Origin: Cystobacterineae bacterium | GTDB taxonomy: Bacteria > Myxococcota > Myxococcia > Myxococcales > Myxococcaceae | Assembly (NCBI GenBank): GCA_009782175.1 | Contig: WRKR01000003.1 | Location: 48,983-112,982 of the forward strand | Direction of reading: 5' to 3' | DNA: 64,000 nucleotides | Part shown: piece after piece, positions 8,314-16,792 of the stretch | Numbering within the stretch: the stretch's first letter is position 1 | How the letters are laid out: every line of letters starts with the position of its first letter | Notes under the pieces: model-generated | The model's input: the letters and a program-made list of their open reading frames with translations, nothing else | Database searches by the model: none | What the model was told of the DNA's origin: nothing | Translations under genes and position numbers: made by a program

Positions 8314-8919
8314 TCACAAATGTGCAAGCAGGGCCTGGGCCGCTTGCAAGGGGTTGTGGTTTTGCCAGAGGGCGGAGATGGCGGCTATTCCTGCGAGTTG
8401 AGGGAGAGGCTTCAGTTGGAGCAGGCGCTCAAGGGTTATGCCGCCCAGGGCCCAGGCGGGGCATGGGAGTTGTTTGGCGAGTTGGAGGAAGCCATGAGGG
8501 CCCAGGGGAGCGCGCGTATCTTCGGGTTTGGAGTTGGGTGGAAAAACAGGAGAGAGCAGGGCGAAGTTGGCTCCCTGGGCTTGTGAGGCCTCTTCTTCAT
8601 TGTGGACGGAGACGGAAATGAGTTGGTTTTGTGGCAACATGAGGCGTGCTTGCCGGGGGCTTAAGCCATAGCTGGGCAAGTGGAGGTGGGCATGGAGGGC
8701 CAGCGCAATATCCAGGCGGCGGTGGACGAAGAAGGCGACGTGGGAGGTGTGGCAGAGTTTTGCCAATTGCTGTGCCTGCTCAAAATAGCTTCGGGTATTG
8801 CTGGAGGTGTCGCGGTATAAAAACCCCAGTTTGTCTCCGAGGTGCAAGAGTTGAGTCAGCTGGGGGAACCAAGCGTTGTCCAGGGGGCCTGGGCTAATGG
8901 CGAGGAGTTTAAACTTCAC
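8314..8919 (-). CDS. thiE: Thiamine-phosphate synthase-like protein (ThiE/TenI family)
   Basis: A 201-residue TIM-barrel of the ThiE/TenI superfamily. Family marks: '[14 protein letters not shown]' in place of the usual 'GVHLGQ', '[25 protein letters not shown]' and '[10 protein letters not shown]'. It would couple the thiazole and pyrimidine units of thiamine, or act as a TenI-like thiazole tautomerase; the LHLPS variant leaves both open. Its start overlaps thiG by four bases, which supports a thiamine role. The symbol is assigned with reserve. Confidence 0.72.
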   Translation of the reverse strand: MKFKLLAISPGPLDNAWFPQLTQLLHLGDKLGFLYRDTSSNTRSYFEQAQQLAKLCHTSHVAFFVHRRLDIALALHAHLHLPSYGLSPRQARLMLPQNQLISVSVHNEEEASQAQGANFALLSPVFPPNSKPEDTRAPLGPHGFLQLAKQLPCPAWALGGITLERLLQLKPLPQLAGIAAISALWQNHNPLQAAQALLAHL

Positions 8920-9764
8920 GTTGCCATGCCCAGAAGTCCACTCATGGGGCTGGAAGCTGAGCCATAAGCGCGCATGGGGATGCGTCCGGCCAAAAAAGCT
9001 TCGCGCCCTGCTTCTACGGCCAGGCGCATGGCTTGGGCCATGCGCGTGGGGTGTTTGGCCTCAGCAATGGCCGTATTCATGAGGATGGCATCGCAACCCA
9101 ACTCCATGGCGAAAGCCGCGTCTGAGGCCGTGCCCACGCCTGCGTCGACAATAATGGGGACTTTGGCGGCTTCAACAATAAGGCGTATATTGTTGGGGTT
9201 GCGTATACCCAGGCCTGAGCCAATGGGTGCAGCGAGTGGCATAACGGCCGCGCAGCCCACGTCTTCGAGTTTTTTGCAGGCGACAGGGTCGTCCGTCACA
9301 TAGGGGAGGATGGTGAAGCCTTCTTTAACGAGGAGGCGGGCGGCCTTGAGGGTTTCTTCAATGTCCGGGAGGAGGGTTTTTTTATCGCCTATAACTTCGA
9401 GTTTAATCCATTGAGAGAGGCCCAATTCTGCGGCGAGGTGGCAGGTGCGGATGGCTTCATCTGCGCAATAACAGCCAGCGGTATTGGGAAGCAGTTGTAT
9501 TTTGTTTCTGTCAATCCAATGCAGCAAAGCGTTTTCGCCTGAGGCCTTTAAGTCCAAGCGGCGCACCGCCACGGTGACCATTTGGGTTTCTGAAAACTCA
9601 TGGCAGAGCTGCATGGTTTTAAAATCAGCATATTTGCCTGTGCCCACCAGGAGGCGCGACTGGAAGACGCGCTCGGCGATGCGCAGGGGTTTGTTTATAA
9701 TGGTTTCCGTCTCATCTACAGGAAGCAACTCTCCCAAAAGGGCTATATCCATGTCCATATTCAT
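8916..9764 (-). CDS. thiG: Thiazole synthase ThiG
   Basis: Forms the thiazole phosphate ring from deoxyxylulose phosphate, ThiS thiocarboxylate and dehydroglycine. The 282-residue protein carries '[16 protein letters not shown]', the Schiff-base lysine region '[16 protein letters not shown]', '[19 protein letters not shown]' and '[31 protein letters not shown]' in consecutive stretches. It has an N-terminal extension of about 28 residues before the conserved PLRIAERVF. The start overlaps the thiS stop (ATGA). No thiH or thiO is present nearby, so the dehydroglycine source is not visible. Confidence 0.95.
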   Translation of the reverse strand: MNMDMDIALLGELLPVDETETIINKPLRIAERVFQSRLLVGTGKYADFKTMQLCHEFSETQMVTVAVRRLDLKASGENALLHWIDRNKIQLLPNTAGCYCADEAIRTCHLAAELGLSQWIKLEVIGDKKTLLPDIEETLKAARLLVKEGFTILPYVTDDPVACKKLEDVGCAAVMPLAAPIGSGLGIRNPNNIRLIVEAAKVPIIVDAGVGTASDAAFAMELGCDAILMNTAIAEAKHPTRMAQAMRLAVEAGREAFLAGRIPMRAYGSASSPMSGLLGMAT

Positions 9765-9961
9765 CCTCCTCCGACGAAGGTGACAATTTCGAGTGTGTCC
9801 CCTTCGCTCAGCTGGGTTGTGGCGTGGTTTTGTTTTTTGATAACTTGACCATTTAATTCAACAGCAACAGGTTGTTTTGCAAGAGCGAGCTCTAGCAGCA
9901 AAAGGGCCAATGAGCTATTTTCTGGCAGAGTCCTCTTTTCGCCGTTGACAACAATTTCCAT
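9761..9961 (-). CDS. thiS: Sulfur carrier protein ThiS
   Basis: A 66-residue ubiquitin-fold sulfur carrier. It starts [17 protein letters not shown] and ends [14 protein letters not shown]; the terminal Gly-Gly is what a ThiF-type enzyme adenylates and thiocarboxylates. The VGGG end is common in this family and needs no trimming. First gene of thiS-thiG-thiE. No Shine-Dalgarno is seen before the ATG, and a sigma70-like promoter ends about ten bases upstream, so the mRNA may be leaderless. The ThiF-like gene at 13954 is a candidate activating enzyme. Confidence 0.93.
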   Translation of the reverse strand: MEIVVNGEKRTLPENSSLALLLLELALAKQPVAVELNGQVIKKQNHATTQLSEGDTLEIVTFVGGG

Positions 9962-9970
9962 GGTTGCCTG

Positions 9971-10000
9971 CTATAACTCAACCCCCTGGCTTGAGGTCAA
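9971..10000 (-). promoter_or_regulatory. Candidate promoter of thiSGE, apparently leaderless
   Basis: On the minus strand TTGACC (9995-10000) and TTATAG (9971-9976) are separated by 18 bases. A transcript from it would start about 3-5 bases before the thiS ATG at 9961. No ribosome-binding site is visible in the interval. Confidence 0.45.
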
Positions 10001-10458
10001 CAGCTTGTCGCCAACGGTTTATGGCCCCATGAGCGTTCAACAGCTCCTCTGGCCAGGCTTTTCGCGGCGGAGAGCCCCCTCACAGCTGTTTTTTCTCATG
10101 AAAAGCTTCAGCAGGGCAGAGCTCCAATAAGCGACTCTAATAACAGAGGTAGGCGAGAGAGCAGGAGGTAGCATTTTGCCTCCGGCATGCTCCAGCCCTG
10201 TGGCGAATATGTGCAAACAAGGTGGCAGAGCAGCCAACGAGCCGGCAGATATTTCCCAAAAAGAGAGCGAAGAGAGGGCTTGGGTTTTTACATTTGCTGC
10301 ATGGGTATTTGGATATTGAGGCTTGGAGGGCAGAAGAGGCACCAGGCTGAGGCAGTGTTTTGAGAGAGTGGCCTATGGGCAAGGGTTATTTTTGGAAGCC
10401 TGGAGAGAAGCATAGAGAGTGTTGGACTTGTATTGTTTCCAGGCCTAAAAGAAAATTT
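10001..10458. other. Intergenic region, no gene supported
   Basis: About 460 bases upstream of the divergent thiS and 10459 genes. I see no TPP riboswitch motif, no convincing ORF and no strong hairpin. The frame of the 10459 gene stays open to 10360, but the upstream part lacks a signal peptide. Confidence 0.5.
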
Positions 10459-11943
10459 ATGCAGAAGAAAGCAGTTCTGTTTTTGTGGGTGATTGCTTTT
10501 TCAGCTTGGGCTCAACAAGAGGCCCACCCGGTGGTGGTGCTGGAGTTTCAAGCAGACCCTGGAATGCGTTTAAGCCGGCAAATTGAGAGTGCGATTGTGG
10601 AATATGCCGCGATGAAGCCGATGTCTCGACAGGGTTATGTGAAAGAGGCTTTTCGAGCGGGTGTTGTGGAGGCGCAAACGGCGGAGGGTTTTTCCAGAGT
10701 GGCTGTCCATTTGAAGGAGGTAGCCATTGCTGTATGGGGAAAAATAGAGGGGGAGAATGTGGAAATAACCCTTTTGGACAGAGCGGGCTCTCCCCTGTGG
10801 AAGCGTCGTTTGCCTCTGGAGAAGGGTTTGCTGACGCAAGCGCTTTCGCAGCGTTTGGCCAAAGCGGTTGCCGCCGCGGTTGACATACAAACCCGGAGTG
10901 GGGCTGCAAGAAAGGAGCGGGAGGCTCCCAGAGCCAAAGCAAAGCTTGCTTCTGCCAACCGGTCCACAAAGCAGGCGGGCTCCACGTTGCCCTCGGAAGC
11001 AACCCTTGCAGCGCAGAAGCGGGTGTTGGAAAGGAACATAAAGCCGCAGGCGACAGCCTCGCCGCCCGCTGAGCCCGTGGCCACAGGCCAGGAGGAGGTG
11101 CCGGGCCTTTTGTTTGCGGACCCCCTTCCCGCGGAGGCAAGGTCGCGGGTGACGGCTTCTTCTGCATTTTTGCGCATGGCTCTGTTGGGAGGTGTATCGT
11201 GGCATTCGTTATGTACACGTCCTGGCACACATTCCTGCAGGGCTTTTGACAAGCTGCCTATGCCCAGGCCCACAGGCTCTACCGTAGAGTTTTCTGCCGG
11301 GGCTTATGGAGGCGCGCTTGTGCAAGTGGAATTTTTTCCACTGGCTTTGTTGACAGCTTCTCCTTGGAAGGGGCTGGGTGTCCGTCTGGAAGGAGGCGCT
11401 GGGCAAGCGACGAGGGATTTTATGTCTGAGGCGAGTGTTTTTTTCCCTCAGCGCAGAATTCGAGAAATCCATTGGTCAGCTGAAGCCTTATATCGCCATT
11501 TTTTCCTGAAGCCTTCTGGGGGGGGCCTGGGGTTGCATGCTTCCTTGAGCCTTGGCTATGCGGGGAAAGACTTTTTGAGCAAGGACTTGCCTCCTGAGGA
11601 TTTTCGCAGGCGTTATGCACAGCTTGGCCTGGACACAGAGTTGAGTTTGCTGTCCTTTATGCGCCTTAGCCTATATGCCCATTTTTTTATTCAGCCCAAG
11701 CCGGGCAAAGTGGCTGCTCGTGCATATGGGGAGGCCAGCAGCATAGGCTACCAAGTAGGGGGAGCGGTTGGGGGAATGATATATGGCCCTCTGGGCTATA
11801 GGCTGGACGCCTCCTGGAATTTTTTCAGAGACACTTTTTCGGGTGCCAGCCACAAGTGGCCTGTGTGCGACTTAAGCCAGTGTGGAGGTGTTGCAGAAGA
11901 AAGCTATTTTTCATTGAGAGGCGGGTTGGTGCTGGAGTTTTAG
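10459..11943 (+). CDS. Secreted or outer-membrane protein of unknown function
   Basis: A 494-residue protein with a clear signal peptide (MQKKAVLFLWVIAFSAWAQQ). The N-terminal part (about 20-150) is alpha/beta and looks like a small periplasmic domain ('PVVVLEFQADPGMRLSRQIE'). A low-complexity Ala/Lys/Arg linker (about 150-230) follows. The C-terminal half alternates aromatic and polar residues and ends 'SYFSLRGGLVLEF', as in outer-membrane beta-barrels with a terminal Phe. I do not recognise the family. The ATG at 10459 was chosen because the signal peptide starts there. The stop overlaps the convergent response-regulator stop by four bases. Confidence 0.75.
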   Translation: MQKKAVLFLWVIAFSAWAQQEAHPVVVLEFQADPGMRLSRQIESAIVEYAAMKPMSRQGYVKEAFRAGVVEAQTAEGFSRVAVHLKEVAIAVWGKIEGENVEITLLDRAGSPLWKRRLPLEKGLLTQALSQRLAKAVAAAVDIQTRSGAARKEREAPRAKAKLASANRSTKQAGSTLPSEATLAAQKRVLERNIKPQATASPPAEPVATGQEEVPGLLFADPLPAEARSRVTASSAFLRMALLGGVSWHSLCTRPGTHSCRAFDKLPMPRPTGSTVEFSAGAYGGALVQVEFFPLALLTASPWKGLGVRLEGGAGQATRDFMSEASVFFPQRRIREIHWSAEALYRHFFLKPSGGGLGLHASLSLGYAGKDFLSKDLPPEDFRRRYAQLGLDTELSLLSFMRLSLYAHFFIQPKPGKVAARAYGEASSIGYQVGGAVGGMIYGPLGYRLDASWNFFRDTFSGASHKWPVCDLSQCGGVAEESYFSLRGGLVLEF

Positions 11944-12611
11944 AGTTGGATGATGCCTTTGCGAAGCCCTTCCGTGACGGCTTCGACGCGGTTGGCGACT
12001 TCCAATTTTCTATAAATGTGCTCCAGGTGAGTCCGTATGGTGGCTTTGGAGAGATGGAGGAGTTTGGCTGCCTCTGCGTTGGAGACGCCTTTGGCAATGA
12101 GCAGGAGAATTTCCTGCTCTCTTTGGGTGAGGGAGGGTGTGTTGGGTGTTTCAGTTGGCTCTGAGGCGTTGTCCTTGTGGAAATGGCGCAGCAGTTTGCG
12201 TGCGAGGTTGGGTTGGATGATGGTTCCGCCGGCATGCACCTCATGAATGGCTTCCAGGAGTTTTGTGGCGCCTGAAGCTTTAAGGAGATAGCCGGAGGCG
12301 CCGGCTTTGATGGCCTCGAGGACTTTTTCTTCATTGTCAAAGACGGTGAAAATGAGCACTTCCGCAGAGGGGCATGTGGTTTTAATTTCGCGGGTGACGG
12401 CAATGCCGTCCATGCGTGGAAGCTCCAAATCCAACAAGACGACATTGGGGTTGAGCTCAGGAATATCGACGACGGCGGACTCGCCGGAGAGTGCGGTGCC
12501 CACCAATTCAATGCCGCTTGAGTTGTTAAGGAGTTTGAGAAGGGATTTGAGGATTTGGATTTGGTCTTCGACGATATAGACGCTGATGGTTTTATTTGAA
12601 GGGGCATTCAT
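11940..12611 (-). CDS. NarL/FixJ-family response regulator (REC-LuxR)
   Basis: A 223-residue response regulator. The receiver domain (about 8-125) has the acidic pair 'YIVEDQ', the phospho-acceptor Asp in 'VVLLDLELPRMDG', the switch Thr in 'VLIFTVFDNEE' and Lys in 'YLLKASG'. The C-terminal LuxR helix-turn-helix (about 150-215) reads 'LTQREQEILLLIAKGVSNAE' then 'ATIRTHLEHIYRKL'. It follows its probable kinase by 19 bases. Its targets are unknown. Confidence 0.93.
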   Translation of the reverse strand: MNAPSNKTISVYIVEDQIQILKSLLKLLNNSSGIELVGTALSGESAVVDIPELNPNVVLLDLELPRMDGIAVTREIKTTCPSAEVLIFTVFDNEEKVLEAIKAGASGYLLKASGATKLLEAIHEVHAGGTIIQPNLARKLLRHFHKDNASEPTETPNTPSLTQREQEILLLIAKGVSNAEAAKLLHLSKATIRTHLEHIYRKLEVANRVEAVTEGLRKGIIQL

Positions 12612-12630
12612 AGCGAAAGGCCTGGGGGCA

Positions 12631-13908
12631 CTACGAGGAGGTGGAGAGGGGAAGGGAGAAGTGGATTTGAGTTCCTTGCTCTGGGGATGAGTGGATGTTG
12701 AAATTTCCGTCCAAGTTGAGGGCGCGCTCTCTAAGGTGTATCAGCCCATAGTGCCCCGGGACAGGTTGAGAAGGATTAAACCCTTTGCCGTCGTCGGTTA
12801 CCGAGAGGGAGACGGTGTTTTCCAGAAAAAGCAACTCAACAATGACGGTTTGGGCCTGAGCATGTTTGGCGACATTGGAGAGAGATTCTTGAAGCACGCG
12901 AAAGAGGGCGAGCTGTGCTGAAGAAGAGAGGGGTTTTTCTATTCCATTTTTTTTAAATTGGATGTTGAGGCGGGAGCGCTCTGCAAAAGTTTGAGCATAA
13001 TCCCCCAAGCTTTGTGTGAGGTTGAACTCCCCGCGCATCATTTTGACACTGCGGCGCAACTCTTCGATGGAATTTTCCGCCGTAGACTTAAGCTCGCTGA
13101 TTTCGCGTGAGAGTTTTTCTTCCGTGCTAAGCTGCAGCAGATATTCGCTTTGGAAAATGAGGGAGCTGAGTGTGGCGCCCAAGCCGTCGTGAATTTCCCG
13201 GGCGAGCCTGTTGCGCTCTTCGGCGAGCGCATGTTTTTGGATGTTGTCCTGAAGCTGCACAATGGCTTTGTGTGCAAGGGTTTCGCGTCCATTGAGATAG
13301 ACGAGGACATAGAGGATGACGAAGTTTAAGGCGAGATACCAGAAGAGTGTCAGCACGTCGATGGCGTTAATTCCATGTTGAAGCAGTTGATCCAAGCGCA
13401 AGGTAATGGGCAAAACGAGCAGGGGCGGCAAAATAGAGATGGGTTTGGGAAACAGGAGGACAAAAAACATGGTGAACAGCAGTTGTGTTGCAAGCAGGGG
13501 ATTTTCTAAGTTGCCTTTCCCGGATTGGACAAAGAGCAACACCATAAAGACAAGGTCCAAACACAAGGAGAGGTATGTGGAGATGCGGCCTGCCACGGGG
13601 TGGTGCAGAACGGTATAGTTGGCCAGGCTATAAAGCCACATACCCACATAAATGCCCAAGGCGATGGGGCTTGAGAGTTTGAAATATTGATTCCACGTGG
13701 GAACGATGAACATGAAGAACACCATTCCAAGGAACAAAAGGCGAGCGAAGAACAGAGCGCGAGCCCTTGAGATGAAACGCTCATTGACCCAGCTGTCCGA
13801 AATTTCCTGTGAGGAGGGAAAAGGGTTAAGCCTCCATTGTTGGAAGGCGTCCAGGAGGTTTTGGGGGAGGGCGGACATTTTTCCGTTGCCATTTTTTGAA
13901 GGAAGCAT
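12631..13908 (-). CDS. Membrane sensor histidine kinase (HisKA_3, NarX/DesK type)
   Basis: A 425-residue kinase with five or six membrane spans (about residues 50-215) and almost no periplasmic domain, so it may sense membrane state or an intramembrane ligand. The dimerisation box is 'EERNRLAREIHDGLGATLSS' with the phospho-acceptor His. The ATPase domain shows 'VLQESLSNVAKHAQA' (N-box), 'VTDDGKGFNP' (G1) and 'HYGLIHLRERA' (G2). Cognate regulator is directly downstream. The start may be 13908 or 13878. It is divergent from the ThiF-like gene with only about 45 bases between start codons. Confidence 0.92.
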   Translation of the reverse strand: MLPSKNGNGKMSALPQNLLDAFQQWRLNPFPSSQEISDSWVNERFISRARALFFARLLFLGMVFFMFIVPTWNQYFKLSSPIALGIYVGMWLYSLANYTVLHHPVAGRISTYLSLCLDLVFMVLLFVQSGKGNLENPLLATQLLFTMFFVLLFPKPISILPPLLVLPITLRLDQLLQHGINAIDVLTLFWYLALNFVILYVLVYLNGRETLAHKAIVQLQDNIQKHALAEERNRLAREIHDGLGATLSSLIFQSEYLLQLSTEEKLSREISELKSTAENSIEELRRSVKMMRGEFNLTQSLGDYAQTFAERSRLNIQFKKNGIEKPLSSSAQLALFRVLQESLSNVAKHAQAQTVIVELLFLENTVSLSVTDDGKGFNPSQPVPGHYGLIHLRERALNLDGNFNIHSSPEQGTQIHFSLPLSTSS

Positions 13909-13953
13909 GTGGGTTGGGTTTATATGCTGGCTTTTGTTGAAAGTGGATGGCCT

Positions 13954-14616
13954 ATGAAGAAGAAGATTTCAGCCATGGTGGTGGGTGTGGGAGGCATAGG
14001 TTGTCCGGCCATACTCTCGTTGGCCCGCTCAGGTGTCAGCAAAATTTATATGGTGGATGATGATTATGTGGAAGCCTCCAATTTGCCCAGGCAACTTTGG
14101 CATTTGCCCGAGGATTTGGGCAAAGCCAAAGTGGACTCTGCCTATGAGAAGTTGAGCCCCCTTTTCCCCAAAGTTTCTTTTGAGCCATTGTTTTTAAGGG
14201 TGGATGAGCGGAATGCGGACACCCTTTTTGCGGCCCAAGAGCTGATCCTCGACGGTACGGATTCTGCTGAGAGCAAATTGTTTTTTTCAGACGTGGCTGT
14301 GCGGCATGCACGCCTTTTGGTATCCGCCGGGGCAACGGGGTGGAAAGGGCAGCTGATGCGCATTGAGCCTGGAGGGCCCTGCCTGAGGTGTGCTTTTTCA
14401 GGGGATATGAAAGCGTGCGCCCCCCCCAGCCAGGTTGGCATATTGGGGCCCATGGCGGGGCTGCTGGGTTTTTGGGCAGCCGCCCTGGCGCAGGCTCCCT
14501 GCTCCTCTCAGGGCGCAGGGGCGCTATATTGGATAGATGCTCTGCGTTGGCGCACGGGGGTTTTGCACATAGAGAAAGACAAGCAATGTTGCTGCAATGA
14601 ACATCCGCTTTTGTGA
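13954..14616 (+). CDS. ThiF/MoeB/HesA-family E1-like adenylyltransferase
   Basis: Enzymes of this family adenylate the C-terminal Gly-Gly of a ubiquitin-fold sulfur carrier. The 220-residue product has the nucleotide motif 'MVVGVGGIGCPAILSLARSG', the acidic 'YMVDDDYVEASNLPRQ' with the conserved N-x-x-R-Q, the lysine region 'GKAKVDSAYEKL' and 'LILDGTDS'. Zinc-type cysteines appear as PCLRC and CCCNEH. It is shorter than MoeB with rhodanese. It starts a cluster with an unknown protein and a JAMM peptidase. It may serve ThiS (9761-9961) or an unseen carrier. An upstream in-frame ATG at 13924 is a possible alternative start. Confidence 0.88.
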   Translation: MKKKISAMVVGVGGIGCPAILSLARSGVSKIYMVDDDYVEASNLPRQLWHLPEDLGKAKVDSAYEKLSPLFPKVSFEPLFLRVDERNADTLFAAQELILDGTDSAESKLFFSDVAVRHARLLVSAGATGWKGQLMRIEPGGPCLRCAFSGDMKACAPPSQVGILGPMAGLLGFWAAALAQAPCSSQGAGALYWIDALRWRTGVLHIEKDKQCCCNEHPLL

Positions 14617-14721
14617 GAGAGAGAAGGTTTTTTGCCCTGTTGTGGAGAGCAGAAGTTTTAGCAGGCGTTATGTGAGAGAAAGTTATTTGAATGGAGCGTG
14701 CTTTGAGCAGAAGGGAGCGCC

Positions 14722-15282
14722 ATGGATGAGCCTATGCGCTATTTGCGGCAACGTGTTTTGGAGGGTGTGGGCGAAGCGGGCCAGCAGCTTTTTTTCTCCA
14801 CGGAAGTGGTGTGCGAAGGACAAAGCCCGGCTTTGCAGACGGCTGCGGCCTATATAGAGGCTGCGGGCTTTTGCCTCAACCGGCACGCCGTGCCTTTGCA
14901 CCCCGGTTTTTGCCCTGTGGCATGGCAGGAGCCCAAGGGCGTTGAGCCCTGCAGCGCGCCCTTGCCTGCGTCGGCTGTGCGGCAGCGTGGTTTTTTGGGC
15001 CAGCTTCCATGCGCCTGTCCAGAGGGCTTTGATTTTTGGGTACTCATGGGTTGTTGGGGCGGGGAGCCTGGTTTTATATTTGCGCGACAAAGCCAGAAGC
15101 CTTTTTTGGAAGCGCGGCTTAGAGGCAGCGGTGTGGTGCTAGAGGAGCCCAGCCCGGTGCATTTTATGATGGCAGCCTGGGCTGCTTTGGTTTTTGAGAA
15201 GCTGGCATTGGGGCTTTTGCCGGAGGCAGGAGGGGGAAGCATAAGCGCCCTGGGAGAGGTGAAACTTTGGGAAGCCTATTGA
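14722..15282 (+). CDS. Uncharacterised cysteine-rich protein between ThiF-like and JAMM genes
   Basis: A 186-residue soluble protein with seven cysteines, including a PCACP pair near the middle. A strong ribosome-binding site (AAGGGAG, five bases before the ATG) supports it. I do not recognise the family. Its C-terminal part ('PVHFMMAAWAALVFEKLALG' followed by a Gly-rich turn and a strand) resembles the helical tail of ThiF-like proteins, so it could be a degenerate E1-type partner; this is a weak inference. The next gene overlaps its end in frame-shifted coupling. Confidence 0.75.
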   Translation: MDEPMRYLRQRVLEGVGEAGQQLFFSTEVVCEGQSPALQTAAAYIEAAGFCLNRHAVPLHPGFCPVAWQEPKGVEPCSAPLPASAVRQRGFLGQLPCACPEGFDFWVLMGCWGGEPGFIFARQSQKPFLEARLRGSGVVLEEPSPVHFMMAAWAALVFEKLALGLLPEAGGGSISALGEVKLWEAY

Positions 15283-15755
15283 GCAGAGGAGGCATAGAAG
15301 AAGCCCCTGGAAGCGGGGCAGCCCTGGAGCGCATGTTGCTTTATATGGAAGAAGCTTGGCCTTGGGAGGCCTGTGGGGCGTTGTTTGTGTTGGCGGCAGG
15401 GGCGTGGGCGTGGCAGCCCATGGAGAATGTGGCTTGTTGCCCTCGGCAGGCTTTTGTTTTTGGTGAAGGGTGGCTGAGCCTGCTGTGTGAGGCAGAGCAA
15501 AGGCAGTCCACGTTGGTGTGTTTGGCACACTCGCACCCGGGTGGGGAGGCACAGCTGTCACCTGCAGACCTTCAAAGCCTTGCGCCTGAGGGGATATTGC
15601 TTTGGCCCCAGGTATGGCAGGTGGTGGTTGCCACAGGGGAAGAGGGTTGGAGGGAGCTGTCCTGGTTTGAGCCTCAAGGGGGCGGTTTTGAATGCAAAGG
15701 GAGGTGGAGCCGTGCTTGTTTTGAAGCTCGAAAAAAAGGAAGATCTGAGTTATAG
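15267..15755 (+). CDS. JAMM/MPN-family metalloprotease (Mov34/RadC-like fold)
   Basis: Zinc isopeptidase-type domain with the full JAMM motif: Glu34 in 'PWEACGAL', His88 and His90 in AHSHPGGE, Ser98 and Asp101 in SPAD. Bacterial relatives next to ThiF genes trim or cleave sulfur-carrier C-termini (for example Mec in cysteine synthesis, QbsD in thioquinolobactin). The start is uncertain: TTG at 15267 would overlap the previous gene; ATG at 15333 would cut close to the domain start. The Trp-rich segment 'AAGAWAWQP' replaces the usual 'G...' loop. Confidence 0.85.
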   Translation: MGSLLSRGGIEEAPGSGAALERMLLYMEEAWPWEACGALFVLAAGAWAWQPMENVACCPRQAFVFGEGWLSLLCEAEQRQSTLVCLAHSHPGGEAQLSPADLQSLAPEGILLWPQVWQVVVATGEEGWRELSWFEPQGGGFECKGRWSRACFEARKKGRSEL

Positions 15756-15805
15756 GCTTTGCGTGCTGTTTTTATTCCCCTATTCCCCTGGCCCACTGGA
15801 GAAAT

Positions 15806-16777
15806 ATGACACAACAGAATGGCTTTGCAATTTGGCTGACTGGCATGTCGGGTAGCGGCAAGTCAAGCATTGCAAAATATATTGCAGCGCGTTTGCGGCA
15901 GGTTGATCGCCGTGTTGAGATTTTGGATGAGAATGAGTTAAGCCTTTTGCTTCCGGAGCAGAGTGAAAGCCCCGAAGGCCGCGCCATGGTTGTCCGGCGT
16001 TTGAGTTACCTTGCGGAGCTGTTGACGCGAAACCAGATTGCCACCCTGATAGCGGCCATCAGCCCCTCAAAGGGTTTGCGCGAGGAAGCCCGACGGACGG
16101 TGGTGCGTTTTGTAGAAGTTTTTGTGGATTGTCCAACAGAGGTATTAATTCAGCGGGATACCACGGGCCGCTATAAAAAAGCATTGTCAGGTGAAATCCC
16201 CAATTTTGTAGGCATAACCGAGCCCTATGAGCCACCTCATTCCCCGGAAGTGCTCATTTGCTCAGACGAAGAAAGCATTGAGGAGGGCGCACAAAAAGTT
16301 TTGAAAGCGCTTTTGGATTTGGGGGTGTTGAACGCTGCGGAGATGGAAATTATTGAAGCCTCACGCGTGCAGATGGAGTTGCTTGAAAGGCCCAAGAAAG
16401 AGCCTTTGGTTTCCAGGAAGCGGCCAAAGCCGCAGAAAACGCCACAGAAGCGCTTGCTGCTTGCTGAGCCCTCCAAACCCGCGCGTGCTGCTGCGCAGAA
16501 GTCCACGGCGAAAGCGAGCACGAAAGCAAGCAAAGGAGCAAGCAAAGGGGCAAGCAAGCCAAAACCCGTTAAGCCGACCAGCAAGCCAGCCCATAAGCCA
16601 GCCTATAAACCCGCCCATAAGCAGGCCAACAAAGCAACCCCTAAGTTGGCCAGCAAACCAGCCAGCAAACCAGCCAGCAAGTCGGCCACCAAGCCAGCCA
16701 GCAAGCTGGCCAGCAAGCCGGCGAACAAGTCAGCCAAGAAGAAGCCGGCGCTGACGAAGGCGCGAAAGAAGAAATAA
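15806..16777 (+). CDS. APS kinase-like protein with a histone H1-like Lys/Ala/Pro tail
   Basis: Residues 1-180 are an adenylylsulfate kinase fold: P-loop GMSGSGKSS (13-21), 'ISPSKGLREEARRTV', 'VFVDCPTEVLIQRDTTGRYK' and 'FVGITEPYEPPHSPEV', close to the CysC pattern. The CysC DGD-N-x-R motif is replaced by DENELSLLL (from residue 41), so activity on APS is doubtful. Residues about 195-323 form a low-complexity basic tail of KPASK, KPAHK and KASK units ending in KARKKK, like histone H1 or AlgP. Normal CysC is about 200 residues. It follows the JAMM gene by 50 bases and precedes larE by 15. Confidence 0.88.
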   Translation: MTQQNGFAIWLTGMSGSGKSSIAKYIAARLRQVDRRVEILDENELSLLLPEQSESPEGRAMVVRRLSYLAELLTRNQIATLIAAISPSKGLREEARRTVVRFVEVFVDCPTEVLIQRDTTGRYKKALSGEIPNFVGITEPYEPPHSPEVLICSDEESIEEGAQKVLKALLDLGVLNAAEMEIIEASRVQMELLERPKKEPLVSRKRPKPQKTPQKRLLLAEPSKPARAAAQKSTAKASTKASKGASKGASKPKPVKPTSKPAHKPAYKPAHKQANKATPKLASKPASKPASKSATKPASKLASKPANKSAKKKPALTKARKKK

Positions 16778-16792
16778 CTTTTTTAGGTTGCC

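Noticed and set aside
9962..10458. TPP riboswitch upstream of thiS
   Set aside because: The CUGAGA and related conserved elements are absent on the minus strand.
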